A stretch of 64,000 bases of DNA from CAZEDM01 sp964511075 (lineage in GTDB: Bacteria > Zixibacteria > MSB-5A5 > RBG-16-43-9), in the NCBI GenBank assembly GCA_964511075.1, contig CAZEDM010000010.1, positions 1-64,000 of the forward strand, given 5' to 3'. The position numbers were made by a program, and so were the translations under genes. This document shows, piece by piece, positions 25,339 to 32,916 of this stretch (position 1 is the stretch's first letter; each line of letters begins with the position of its first letter). The notes under the pieces were generated by a model. It was not told the DNA's origin and made no database searches. It was given only the letters and a program-made list of their open reading frames with translations.

Positions 25339-26136
25339 TTACTCAACCTCAGCATACCAACCTGTATTTTCGTTATTTCTTATTGCTTCTTTTATCAATT
25401 CAAGTGATTTTTTAAGAATAGTTTTTGCTTGTTTTATCTCTTTCTTATTTTTAATATGGAATCTTCCCCACTTTTGAGCATATGTACCTTCTTCGGATAT
25501 AGTTTCAACCCCTTTAATTCTTTTACCGCCTGTAAATAAGTGAATTCTTAGTCCCTGTTTTTGAATTTTCACATTAAAAAAAACTTTTTCGGGACAATAG
25601 TAGAATACTCCATTTTTAGCAGGTTTTCTCCATATAGCTTTATTGATTTTCATAACGGTTTCATGAAATTCTTCATACAATTTTTTTGAATTTGTATAGT
25701 CTTTATATAAATCTTCAAGATTGTACTCACTTATCTGGGAGACCTTATCAGGTTCTTCGATTACCTGATTAGGATATTTTTCATACTCTGATTTTAATTC
25801 AATAACTTCAAGATCTTTCGGACATTGTGTCCAGTCGTGTTCCCAGCAAACTATCATATCACATTTAGAGCCGGAATTCATGCTGTTTAAATGTCCATGT
25901 TTTACAAAATCTGATGATTTAAACTCAAATTCTATGTTCACCTCCTCCCATTGACCCCTGCCCACATATCGCTTTGCTATACAATCAGGAAATCCCCGTC
26001 GTATTGTCTCTATGTATAAATTCAAATCATTAGTCAGCTTTGAGAATAAGAAGATTACTCCATTTTCTTCAACAGGAGCATAAACAAGACCTCGAAAATT
26101 TATTAGTTTCCCGACAACATTTTTTCTTCTAATCAT
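25339..26136 (-). CDS. predicted PD-(D/E)XK-like nuclease with C-terminal DUF5655-like domain
   Basis: 265 residues from the ATG at 26134-26136, which has AAGGG 6 bases upstream; an ATG two codons earlier touches that site. The N-terminal half contains EFEFKSSDF, then CDMIVCWEHDW and EVIELKSEYEK, giving an Asp followed by Glu-x-Lys as in restriction-type nuclease folds. The CD-IVCW-HDW pattern recurs, from memory, in uncharacterised prokaryotic proteins. The C-terminal part (about residues 185-260; VFFNVKIQKQGLRIHL) resembles DUF5655. Two bases separate it from the Type IIG gene, so the two are an operon. An accessory nuclease or specificity factor is a guess. Confidence 0.65.
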   Translation of the reverse strand: MIRRKNVVGKLINFRGLVYAPVEENGVIFLFSKLTNDLNLYIETIRRGFPDCIAKRYVGRGQWEEVNIEFEFKSSDFVKHGHLNSMNSGSKCDMIVCWEHDWTQCPKDLEVIELKSEYEKYPNQVIEEPDKVSQISEYNLEDLYKDYTNSKKLYEEFHETVMKINKAIWRKPAKNGVFYYCPEKVFFNVKIQKQGLRIHLFTGGKRIKGVETISEEGTYAQKWGRFHIKNKKEIKQAKTILKKSLELIKEAIRNNENTGWYAEVE

Positions 26137-26337
26137 AATCATCCCTTATATATACAAGCACTTATTGATAAATGTTTCCTTTTCTTCGTCGTTCGCCTTC
26201 GTTCATTGTTTAGTCACTAAAAATTATTGGACTTAACTTGGTTAGAAGCGTAATAAGTTCGTTTACTCCTTCGAAATTGTGGTTATAGACGAATCTGCTG
26301 CATTTATTCCGATTTTAGGTGATGTTAACATGGTAAC

Positions 26338-26586
26338 TCATCTCCTCCTATCACAGTTCGTGCAAATATAAGTACCCTCAGAATCCACCACAAAGGATGT
26401 CTTTTCATCACGCCCACAGCAAGCACACTCTGCATAAACAACATCCATAATGGGAGGCTTACAGCGCCGAGTGCGCCCACAGTTGGAACAAACAATATGA
26501 TCTGCTTTTACTAAAAATGTTGCACGAAATTCACGTTTACCACAACATGCACACTCGCAACCTGAGACTTGACCCCATATTGGCAT
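26338..26586 (-). CDS. tandem zinc-ribbon protein, 82 aa
   Basis: Small protein made of two similar zinc ribbons. The first runs from CACCGKREF to CSNCGRTRR, the second from CACCGRDEK to CTNCDRRR; each has two CxxC knuckles (the first of form CACC), giving two four-Cys sites. The second half (SFVVDSEGTYICTNC) repeats the first (TFLVKADHIVCSNC). AAGGAG lies about 10 bases before the ATG. It is about 200 bp upstream of the nuclease and Type IIG genes on the same strand and might regulate or assist them, but no family name can be given. Confidence 0.7.
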   Translation of the reverse strand: MPIWGQVSGCECACCGKREFRATFLVKADHIVCSNCGRTRRCKPPIMDVVYAECACCGRDEKTSFVVDSEGTYICTNCDRRR

Positions 26587-26799
26587 TTTGCTAACTCCTT
26601 GCCTTAAACTTGGCGATTTCGCCTAAATGGTTAACAGATGACCATCTCGAATATATTCTCCCTTTGGATGTAGATTTAAACTTTAACGTTCACTATATAA
26701 TAAATCCAAGAAATCTTTGCAACAAAAATTTTTGATTTTTATTAGTTCCTTAGCCCACTATCCCCTATTGATGCTACCCTGTGTCAAATGCTGTTATTG

Positions 26800-27570
26800 T
26801 CAATCTTTCCCCCTTTTTAATTCTAATTCAATCCTCTTCTTTGCCTCATTTATGACAAATAAAATATCCTTATGCCTGGTTGCGGGTAAGTTGTTATAAT
26901 CCATTAAGGTGTGTTCGAATTCATGCCCCGGGATAAGCTCGTCAATAACGAATCTTACAGTCTGCATGGCAGTATTATGGTGGTTGTATTCACCCATGGT
27001 TTGAATCGAGGCATATTTTAACGCACAAAACAGGCTCCATTTATTATTCTCTTCATCATCTTCGCATTTTCTATCATCTTCTTTGTGCCAGTTGGTCGAA
27101 TCGGCAAGCAATTTCCCTGCCATCTCCAGCGCTTTCAAATCAACCTCCCGTGCAGGAGGGCAATACCACCAGTTAATGGCAAAATTCACTTCATCAGGTT
27201 TAATATCCAACATCTCCCACAAAAAATACCCCAGGGAAGTCTTCATATAGATATCATCAGCTCCCCGATGATTTACCGCTTCGTATTTTATCTCTGTGGT
27301 TTTGCCGTTGGGGTAGGTAAGTGTGCCGGTTATTTCCTGTTTCTTGATAAGAGAAAATAATTTGGTGCTGTCCAGGCCGTTTTTCAAAAAATCTGGAGGT
27401 AAATCCATCGTAAAAATAAACCCCTCCAAGAATTCAGAGGACCCTTGTAATTTTCCCTCTGTGACTTTCAGGGTAATTGGAAGATAATTATCGGGCAGTT
27501 CTTCCTGTGCATAGGCAAAAACGGAAAACAGGCATAATAAAATAAAGCATGTAACCATTTTAAATCTCAC
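26800..27570 (-). CDS. secreted protein of unknown function
   Basis: 256 aa with a signal peptide (about residues 1-21, AYAQ end). The mature part is soluble, with a beta-rich first half (TLTYPNGKTTEIKYEAV) and an acidic stretch near residue 165 (KEDDRKCEDDEENNK). A helical end contains HNTAMQTVRF and HEFEHTLMDYNNLPATRHK. I do not recognise a family. The HEFEH segment superficially resembles a metal motif but lacks an HExxH arrangement. Monocistronic, no clear neighbours. Confidence 0.7.
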   Translation of the reverse strand: MRFKMVTCFILLCLFSVFAYAQEELPDNYLPITLKVTEGKLQGSSEFLEGFIFTMDLPPDFLKNGLDSTKLFSLIKKQEITGTLTYPNGKTTEIKYEAVNHRGADDIYMKTSLGYFLWEMLDIKPDEVNFAINWWYCPPAREVDLKALEMAGKLLADSTNWHKEDDRKCEDDEENNKWSLFCALKYASIQTMGEYNHHNTAMQTVRFVIDELIPGHEFEHTLMDYNNLPATRHKDILFVINEAKKRIELELKRGKD

Positions 27571-27747
27571 AAGTTCTCCTTTTCAGTTTTTTAATTAATT
27601 GCATTTGACTCTGATATACCTGTCAAGGGATTCAAATTAGAGCTTTAGCTTAGAATAAAATACTGAATCCAAAAAAACTTGGCAATAAAAATTTGATTTT
27701 ACAGGCTGGTTTTTCGCAGATTGCCCGACGAATCTACCAAAAAATAA

Positions 27748-27777
27748 CGTCCGACACCCGCCGGGGTGGGTCGGACG
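27748..27777. repeat. hairpin in repeat copy 1 of the AATAAC-RTCC element
   Basis: CGTCCGAC pairs with GTCGGACG around ACCCGCCGGGGTGG. The sequence AATAAC-GTCC-GACACCCGCC recurs, diverged, at 29054-29106. Confidence 0.65.
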
Positions 27778-27788
27778 CTACAAAATTT

Positions 27789-27850
27789 GTAGGGACAGGG
27801 CTCGTCCCTGTCCGAACCCTAATGCGGACAGCCACCAGGGCTGTCCCTAC
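27789..27850. repeat. twin-hairpin element with 10-bp terminal inverted repeats
   Basis: GTAGGGACAG...CTGTCCCTAC. It contains two hairpins, GGACAGGG-CTCGT-CCCTGTCC and GGACAGCC-ACCAG-GGCTGTCC, separated by a GAACCCTAATGC spacer. It lies directly after the ABM-fold gene's stop codon and shares its architecture with the element at 55118-55173. Confidence 0.8.
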
Positions 27851-27856
27851 ATTCTG

Positions 27857-28174
27857 TCAAATGTCTATGGCAGCTTTTACCTCATAGTGCTGGGAGCGCT
27901 CATCGAAACGTGAAAGTAAAGCTCGTGCTTCAGGCGGCACGACTGCTTTCTCGTAGTCCTCGCCGGCAAACTCCCGCACAGCTTCGAGGGAATCAAACCA
28001 CATTATGGTGATGAACTCAGCCTCATCGCCGAAATTGCGCCGCAAAAGATCGATGCCGCGATACCCGCGAATGTGACGGTTGCTTATGCCGACGATGATC
28101 TCGCTTTTGAGCAGGTTCTCGTAGGCATCGGCGTTTGCCTGGGTGGTGTAACCATGCCAGATTCTGGAAATCAT
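27857..28174 (-). CDS. ABM-fold (antibiotic biosynthesis monooxygenase-like) protein
   Basis: 105 residues from the ATG at 28172-28174, which has AAGGA 7 bases upstream; a TTG two codons earlier is too close to that site. It is a dimeric alpha+beta barrel candidate: ISRIWHGYTTQANADAYENL at the start, RNFGDEAEFITIMWFDSLEA in the middle, and a C-terminal strand with ERSQHYEV. ABM-family members include small monooxygenases and stress proteins, and activity cannot be inferred. GC content is higher than the AT-rich genes around it. It is preceded by a small spacer and followed by a twin-hairpin element. Confidence 0.75.
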   Translation of the reverse strand: MISRIWHGYTTQANADAYENLLKSEIIVGISNRHIRGYRGIDLLRRNFGDEAEFITIMWFDSLEAVREFAGEDYEKAVVPPEARALLSRFDERSQHYEVKAAIDI

Positions 28175-28201
28175 GGGCAAGTCCTTGTTATAGGGTGTAA
28201 A

Positions 28202-28987
28202 TTACTTTTTCGCTATTTTCTTATCGGGTTTGTTCTCTGCAACGGTTTTGTTTCCGTTTCTGTAATATGAGGAATCTAAAATAACAAACAGCATAGTGAT
28301 CTCATTCAGGATGGCGCGGATAAAAGTTCGCTCATCCTGGCCGATTTTATCGACTGGCAGAACGCAGCAGACAAGGAGGTTTAAGTTCTGCGGATTACAG
28401 ATGACCGTGCTGAAGGGCGAAACCAGCTGTTTCTCGATAATCATTTTATTGCTGATAGTGGGGTGGCTGGAAGAAAAGCCCCGCCTGGTTTCAAGGCACT
28501 CGGTGATGGTTTTCCGGGTATGGCTGTTGATTATTCTGAACAAGACCCAGTTTACGTTTACGATTTCAAGAACGCGGCCGCCGAGGAAACGAAAAGCTTT
28601 TTTAAAATCGTTCTTCGTCTCCGGATACTTGTTGGTGTTGTTGAAGATCGATTTAATCTCCTGGATCTGGACGTTTACCTTGCCGATGTAATTCAGCGAA
28701 TCGAAAAGCTTTTCCTCGGCCGTCTTCTTGTCGTTATTGATTTTTTCGATCAGCTCTCTTTGTCTGCATTCCTCACGCTTGTATAAATTCAGTATCAGGA
28801 TACTCAGAAAAAACAAAATGCCGAGTAGAATACCCTCGGCAATCTCCTCATCGATAATAAATTTTTCCGATAGATATACAGAGTCCCTGATCATTATCGG
28901 AGTAGAGATCATGGAAAAAAATAGAATCGAATAGATTATCAAGTACAGAATCTGCAGGAATGAAGGTCGAGAGGTTAATTTTTTCAT
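28202..28987 (-). CDS. membrane protein of unknown function with coiled coil
   Basis: 261 residues from the ATG at 28985-28987; a TTG two codons upstream is the alternative. Two transmembrane segments near the N-terminus (about residues 10-32 and 42-62) are followed by a Lys/Glu-rich coiled coil (about 65-110). The soluble domain contains FLGGRVLEIVNVNWVLFRII and NLLVCCVLPVDKIGQDERTF and ends in a Lys-rich tail. I do not recognise the domain; a sensory (GAF-like) fold is conceivable from its position after a coiled coil. It lies 27 bp upstream of the ABM-fold gene on the same strand. Confidence 0.65.
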   Translation of the reverse strand: MKKLTSRPSFLQILYLIIYSILFFSMISTPIMIRDSVYLSEKFIIDEEIAEGILLGILFFLSILILNLYKREECRQRELIEKINNDKKTAEEKLFDSLNYIGKVNVQIQEIKSIFNNTNKYPETKNDFKKAFRFLGGRVLEIVNVNWVLFRIINSHTRKTITECLETRRGFSSSHPTISNKMIIEKQLVSPFSTVICNPQNLNLLVCCVLPVDKIGQDERTFIRAILNEITMLFVILDSSYYRNGNKTVAENKPDKKIAKK

Positions 28988-29053
28988 ATGCAAGCAAAAA
29001 ATGGCAATAAGTAATCTTTATTTTCGATACCAGGCTTCAAGGACGAAATCCAA

Positions 29054-29106
29054 GAAATAACATCCAACACCCGCCTCAGCAGGCCGGGCGCTGCAAGCTG
29101 CCCGGC
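29054..29106. repeat. repeat copy 2 of the AATAAC-RTCC element, with hairpin
   Basis: AATAAC-ATCC-AACACCCGCC parallels 27745-27767. The following hairpin GCCGGGC (29083-29089) / GCCCGGC (29100-29106) differs in sequence but keeps the layout. Confidence 0.55.
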
Positions 29107-29126
29107 CAAATCTGTTAACTTGACCC

Positions 29127-29693
29127 TCAAAACAGGCCCGAGAGCACCTCCTTAAGAATGAAGGGTAACAGTAAAAGCAGGCAGTGAATCTCAGCCAGGG
29201 TGGAGGAGAGCAAGTATTTATTTCTTATACCTAAATTCCTGAGATGTAGGTTGCGGGGAAGCCAGCGGGGGACGTTCGACACATATTCCAGATAGGATGA
29301 CCCATAGCACTTTAAAAGAGACTTTTCCTCGAAGCGGACAGCAAATGAATACACCGTTACACACCAGATGAAGGTGATGGGAAGAAACCAGAGAAGCTCT
29401 GATATGACGGTTAGCCCCAGGCAGATGAGGATGTTCCCGATGTAAACTGGATTTCTGACGAACTGATAGGGCCCGCTGGTGGTCAATTCCCTCAGGCCCT
29501 TCAAGCGATAGCGCAGGTGCTGTTGCGCCCAGAGACGCACAGCCGTTCCCGCCAAGAAAACGATTATGCCCAGGGGCCAGATGAGGTATTCGGCTTCCGT
29601 TTCGAAACGAGGCCAGACAAAAACGAAGATGAGCGGCAGGCTGGCCAACTCACCCCTGAACCGATGAATCAACCGAAGAATCGATTCTCGCAT
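29127..29693 (-). CDS. isoprenylcysteine carboxyl methyltransferase-like membrane protein
   Basis: 188-aa integral membrane protein of the ICMT/phospholipid methyltransferase (PEMT) superfamily. Family motifs are TSGPYQFVRNPVYIGN (SAM-proximal) and EEKSLLKCYGSSYLEY...PRWLP, where the second Glu of the FEEK segment is the typical conserved residue. About five transmembrane segments. It transfers a methyl group from SAM to a lipid or prenyl-type substrate; the substrate is unknown in bacterial members. AAGGATATTA precedes the ATG. It stands alone. Confidence 0.85.
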   Translation of the reverse strand: MRESILRLIHRFRGELASLPLIFVFVWPRFETEAEYLIWPLGIIVFLAGTAVRLWAQQHLRYRLKGLRELTTSGPYQFVRNPVYIGNILICLGLTVISELLWFLPITFIWCVTVYSFAVRFEEKSLLKCYGSSYLEYVSNVPRWLPRNLHLRNLGIRNKYLLSSTLAEIHCLLLLLPFILKEVLSGLF

Positions 29694-29942
29694 TAATATC
29701 CTTTATCCTAAATACTGAGTTTTCCTTAACTTGTTTGTGCTGGAAAAGGCTTCAGGATCACGATTCCAGTTCATTGGGGAATTGTCGTCAAAACCCCGAC
29801 ATAGACGACGGGATTCCCGAATTTATCGCTTGGGACAGGTTACCAGGATTTCGCTGTGTGGGGAAAAGTCCAACTCTTTGCTCCGATAAGGATTAATCAG
29901 GCAAATGTGCCCGACCAACAAAGAATCAACATTTCTGTACCC

Positions 29943-29964
29943 GTAGTCGGGGCTCCCAGCCCCG
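29943..29964. repeat. half twin-hairpin element (GTAG-hairpin)
   Basis: GTAGT followed by CGGGGCT-CCC-AGCCCCG. It has the same start and layout as the left half of the GTAG...CTAC elements; the right half is missing. Confidence 0.6.
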
Positions 29965-29998
29965 TAACGACTTACAAAAGAGAAAACATTAATTTTGT

Positions 29999-30027
29999 TT
30001 GTAAAAAAGAGGGGATGCTCTTATATT
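29999..30027 (+). promoter_or_regulatory. possible promoter of the exporter operon
   Basis: TTGTAA, 17-base spacer, TATATT, ending 43 bases before the ATG at 30071. The -35 element is weak. Confidence 0.35.
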
Positions 30028-30070
30028 TTCCATTTAAGACTGGTATGAAAAGAAGACAAAGGAGAGAATA

Positions 30071-30940
30071 ATGAAAAAGTTCGGAATTATACTCATATTA
30101 ATAGCAATCTTGGGAATAGTCCTTTATTTCCTGCTCAAGACCAACGGGGATAAGAACAAAAACCAGCTCTTCGCCTCAGGCACGATCGAGATCACAGAAG
30201 TGGAGATAGGCTCCAGGCTTTCAGGCAGGATAGAAAAGCTGTGGGTGGATGAAGGGGACAGCGTGGCAAAGGACCAGGTCTTAATCGAGCTGGAGGCCAA
30301 AGAATTACAGGCTCAGCTAAAACAGACTCAGGCGGCATACCAGGTCTCTCTGGCTCAGCTTTCCCAGGCGAAATCCAATCTGGCTAATCTTAAAGATAAC
30401 TTAAACCGGATAAGTGAGCTTTACCAGGCAGGTGGCGCTACCCAGCAGCAATTAGATGACCTGAAGACGAAATATCAGGTAGCAGAAGACCAGCTTAATT
30501 TAAGCCAGCACCTGGTTGAGCAGAACAAAGCCAATATAGACTTGATCAAGACCCAGATAGATAATTCCATTATCAAATCCCCAATCGATGGTCTGGTGCT
30601 GAGTAAGAATACAGAGAGAGGAGAGGTGGTATTACCCGGAACCTCCCTTTTAACCGTTGGAGACCTATCCCGTCCTTGGGTGAAAATCTACATAAAAGAG
30701 ACCGAGCTGGGCAGAGTCAAATTGGGTCAAAAAGCAGAGGTTAAAGTCGATACCTACCCGGATAAAGCCTTCGAGGGGAAGGTTACCTATATCTCCAGCC
30801 AGGCAGAGTTCACCCCCAAGAATATCCAGACCAAAGAGGAAAGGGTGAAGCTGGTTTTCGGCATAAAGGTTAGCTTGGAAAATCCTCTTCAGATATTAAA
30901 GCCGGGTATGCCGGCAGATGTAACCCTGTCAAAAGATTAA
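30071..30940 (+). CDS. HlyD-family membrane fusion protein (YbhG-like)
   Basis: 289 aa. An N-terminal membrane anchor (about residues 5-22) is followed by the split lipoyl domain (GRIEKLWVDEGDSVAKDQVL and the SPIDGLVLSKNTERGEVV half). Between them is a long alpha-hairpin coiled coil rich in Gln/Leu (about 75-145), and a beta-barrel segment (DTYPDKAFEGKVTYI) follows. It is the periplasmic adaptor linking the downstream ABC exporter to an outer-membrane channel. GGAGAG precedes the ATG. It heads a five-gene set like E. coli ybhGFSR; no TolC gene is in this set, but one occurs at 44.3 kb. Confidence 0.9.
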   Translation: MKKFGIILILIAILGIVLYFLLKTNGDKNKNQLFASGTIEITEVEIGSRLSGRIEKLWVDEGDSVAKDQVLIELEAKELQAQLKQTQAAYQVSLAQLSQAKSNLANLKDNLNRISELYQAGGATQQQLDDLKTKYQVAEDQLNLSQHLVEQNKANIDLIKTQIDNSIIKSPIDGLVLSKNTERGEVVLPGTSLLTVGDLSRPWVKIYIKETELGRVKLGQKAEVKVDTYPDKAFEGKVTYISSQAEFTPKNIQTKEERVKLVFGIKVSLENPLQILKPGMPADVTLSKD

Positions 30941-30951
30941 ACAAGAAAACT

Positions 30952-31048
30952 GGAGTGCAAGAGCTTGCTTTTGCAATCTTTTCAATTTTGATTCTCTTTA
31001 AATTTCAACTGCTTAGCTTAAAAAAGCACCAGCAAGCTGGAGCACTCC
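30952..31048. repeat. twin-hairpin element inside the exporter operon
   Basis: Terminal inverted repeats GGAGTGC (30952-30958) and GCACTCC (31042-31048). Inside are GCAAG-AG-CTTGC near the left end and CCAGC-AA-GCTGG near the right end, with a T-rich spacer. It fills the gap between the adaptor and first ATPase genes. Confidence 0.65.
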
Positions 31049-31060
31049 TAATGAAATTTT

Positions 31061-31987
31061 ATGCTGGAGACTATAAATCTACAGAAGAGCTTCGATTCGC
31101 TGGTTGCCATCGATGATCTCAGCCTGAAAATAGAAAAAGGAGAGATGGTGGGGTTGGTGGGTCCGGATGGTGCGGGCAAGACCACCCTGATGCGAATTTT
31201 ATCTGCGATACTTCCTCCCACTTCCGGCTCCGCAAAAGTAGCAGGATATGATATAATCAGGGATGCAGAAAAACTCAAAGAGAAAATCGGCTATATGCCC
31301 CAGAGATTCGGTCTGTATGAGGATTTAACTGTTTTGGAGAACCTTGATTTCTTTTCCGAGCTTTATCAGTTGCCCAGAAAGAAAAAAGAGGAAAAATATA
31401 GGGAGGTATTCAGGTTCAGCCAGCTTGAGCCTTTTAAGGATTTCTTAGCCGGGAATCTTTCCGGCGGAATGAAGCAGAAATTAGCCTTATCCTGCGTGCT
31501 TCTGCATACCCCGGAGGTTTTACTCTTAGATGAGCCTACCCGGGGAGTGGATCCGCTCTCCCGCAGGGATTTCTGGAGAATCCTTTTTGAGCAGCAGAAA
31601 GGGGGTATGACCATTTTCATCTCCACCTCCTATATGGATGAGGCGGAAAGGTGCCAGAAGGTGGCATTTCTGGATAAAGGCAGGTTAATCGCCTACCAGA
31701 CTCCAGCCAAATTAAAAATGATTATGGGCAGGGCTCTTTACGAGATGAGTTGTAACAAAACAAGAGCAGCAAAATCTATTCTGGAAAAAGAGGAAAGCAT
31801 ATCCGGGGTCTCCCTGTTTGGCGAAAAGATTCATTTTACCCTGAAGGATGAAAATATCTTAGAAATCCTCAAAACCAGGCTGAAAGAGACGGGCATCGAG
31901 ATTTTCAGCCTGAATACAGCCGAACCCTCAATGGAGGATATCTTTATCTTCTTAAAGCAGGATAAAAAAGAGACTCAGAATGGATAG
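31061..31987 (+). CDS. ABC exporter ATP-binding protein 1 (YbhF N-half-like)
   Basis: 308 aa. Walker A GPDGAGKTT, signature LSGGMKQK, Walker B LLLDEPTRGVDPLSRR, followed by a C-terminal extension (about residues 225-308) typical of ABC-2 drug/lipid exporters. No strong ribosome site is seen before the ATG. It overlaps the next ATPase gene by 8 bp, so the two are translationally coupled. In E. coli the two ATPase halves are fused as YbhF; here they are separate. Confidence 0.92.
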   Translation: MLETINLQKSFDSLVAIDDLSLKIEKGEMVGLVGPDGAGKTTLMRILSAILPPTSGSAKVAGYDIIRDAEKLKEKIGYMPQRFGLYEDLTVLENLDFFSELYQLPRKKKEEKYREVFRFSQLEPFKDFLAGNLSGGMKQKLALSCVLLHTPEVLLLDEPTRGVDPLSRRDFWRILFEQQKGGMTIFISTSYMDEAERCQKVAFLDKGRLIAYQTPAKLKMIMGRALYEMSCNKTRAAKSILEKEESISGVSLFGEKIHFTLKDENILEILKTRLKETGIEIFSLNTAEPSMEDIFIFLKQDKKETQNG

Positions 31988-32912
31988 AGACGATTTCGCA
32001 GTTGAGGTCGAAAACTTAGTCAAAAAATTCGGCGATTTCACCGCAGTGGATAATATCACCTTCCAGGTGAAAAAAGGAGAGGTCTTCGGTTTCTTGGGAC
32101 CCAATGGTGCTGGAAAGACCACCACCATCAGGATGCTCTGCGGGCTTTTGACTCCCACCTCAGGCAGGGGAAGAGTGGGAGAATACGATATTTTCACCCA
32201 GTCAGAGAAAGTCAAGGAAAACATTGGGTATATGTCCCAGAAGTTCTCCTTATACGAGGAATTAACTGTGGAGGAGAATATCGATTTTTACTCTGGGATT
32301 TACAAGGTCAAAAAGGAGCTTAAAAAAGAGAGGAAAGAATGGGTCTTGAGGATGGCAGAGCTTGAGGATAAAAGGGAAAGGCAGACGAGGGAGTTAGCCC
32401 TGGGTTGGAAGCAGAGATTAGCCTTGGGCTGTGCACTTCTGCATAACCCCCCCATCCTTTTTTTGGATGAGCCTACTTCTGGAGTTGATCCCATTTCAAG
32501 ACGTAATTTCTGGGATTTAATCTATTCCATCTCAGATAATGGGACCACGGTTTTCGTTACCACCCATTATATGGATGAAGCTGAATACTGTCATCGCCTG
32601 GGGCTTATCTTCAAGGGGAAGTTAGTGCAGATGGGAACTCCGGAGGAGTTAAAAGGCAAATCTGTGTCCGGCTCAATCTGGGAGCTGGAATGTGATAATC
32701 CAATTGAGGCTCTGGATTTTTTGCACAAGGATGAAAGGGTCATCGAAGCCTCCCTTTTCGGAATGAATATTCATCTACTCCTCCCCTCAGGTGAGGAACC
32801 AAATTATCTTTCTCAAATTCTTAAGGAGAAAGGGATTGAGGTCGTACGGTTACAGAAGGTTACCCCTTCCTTAGAGGATGCTTTTGTGTCTTTAATCCGC
32901 AAGGAGAATTAG
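31980..32912 (+). CDS. ABC exporter ATP-binding protein 2 (YbhF C-half-like)
   Basis: 310 aa. Walker A GPNGAGKTT and Walker B LFLDEPTSGVDP are intact, but the signature is LALGWKQRL rather than LSGGQ, a variant also known for the second half of YbhF-type ATPases. A C-terminal regulatory extension is present. With ATPase 1 it should form a heterodimer with one consensus and one altered ATP site. Four bases separate it from the first permease. Confidence 0.92.
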   Translation: MDRDDFAVEVENLVKKFGDFTAVDNITFQVKKGEVFGFLGPNGAGKTTTIRMLCGLLTPTSGRGRVGEYDIFTQSEKVKENIGYMSQKFSLYEELTVEENIDFYSGIYKVKKELKKERKEWVLRMAELEDKRERQTRELALGWKQRLALGCALLHNPPILFLDEPTSGVDPISRRNFWDLIYSISDNGTTVFVTTHYMDEAEYCHRLGLIFKGKLVQMGTPEELKGKSVSGSIWELECDNPIEALDFLHKDERVIEASLFGMNIHLLLPSGEEPNYLSQILKEKGIEVVRLQKVTPSLEDAFVSLIRKEN

Positions 32913-32916
32913 AAAG

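Larger units (their letters stand above)
29694..30070. other. intergenic region before the YbhGFSR-like operon
   Basis: 377 bp. It holds a GTAG-hairpin (29943-29964) and a possible promoter (29999-30027). A 71-codon plus-strand frame (29856-30071) has no ribosome site or family features and crosses the repeat, so it is not called. Confidence 0.5.

Noticed and set aside
26800..27570. Zinc peptidase from the HEFEH segment
   Set aside because: The order is not HExxH or HxxEH with supporting ligands, and no peptidase family context is visible.
29856..30071. 71-codon plus-strand frame before the exporter operon
   Set aside because: No ribosome site, crosses a repeat hairpin and the possible promoter, and its translation looks like random basic sequence.
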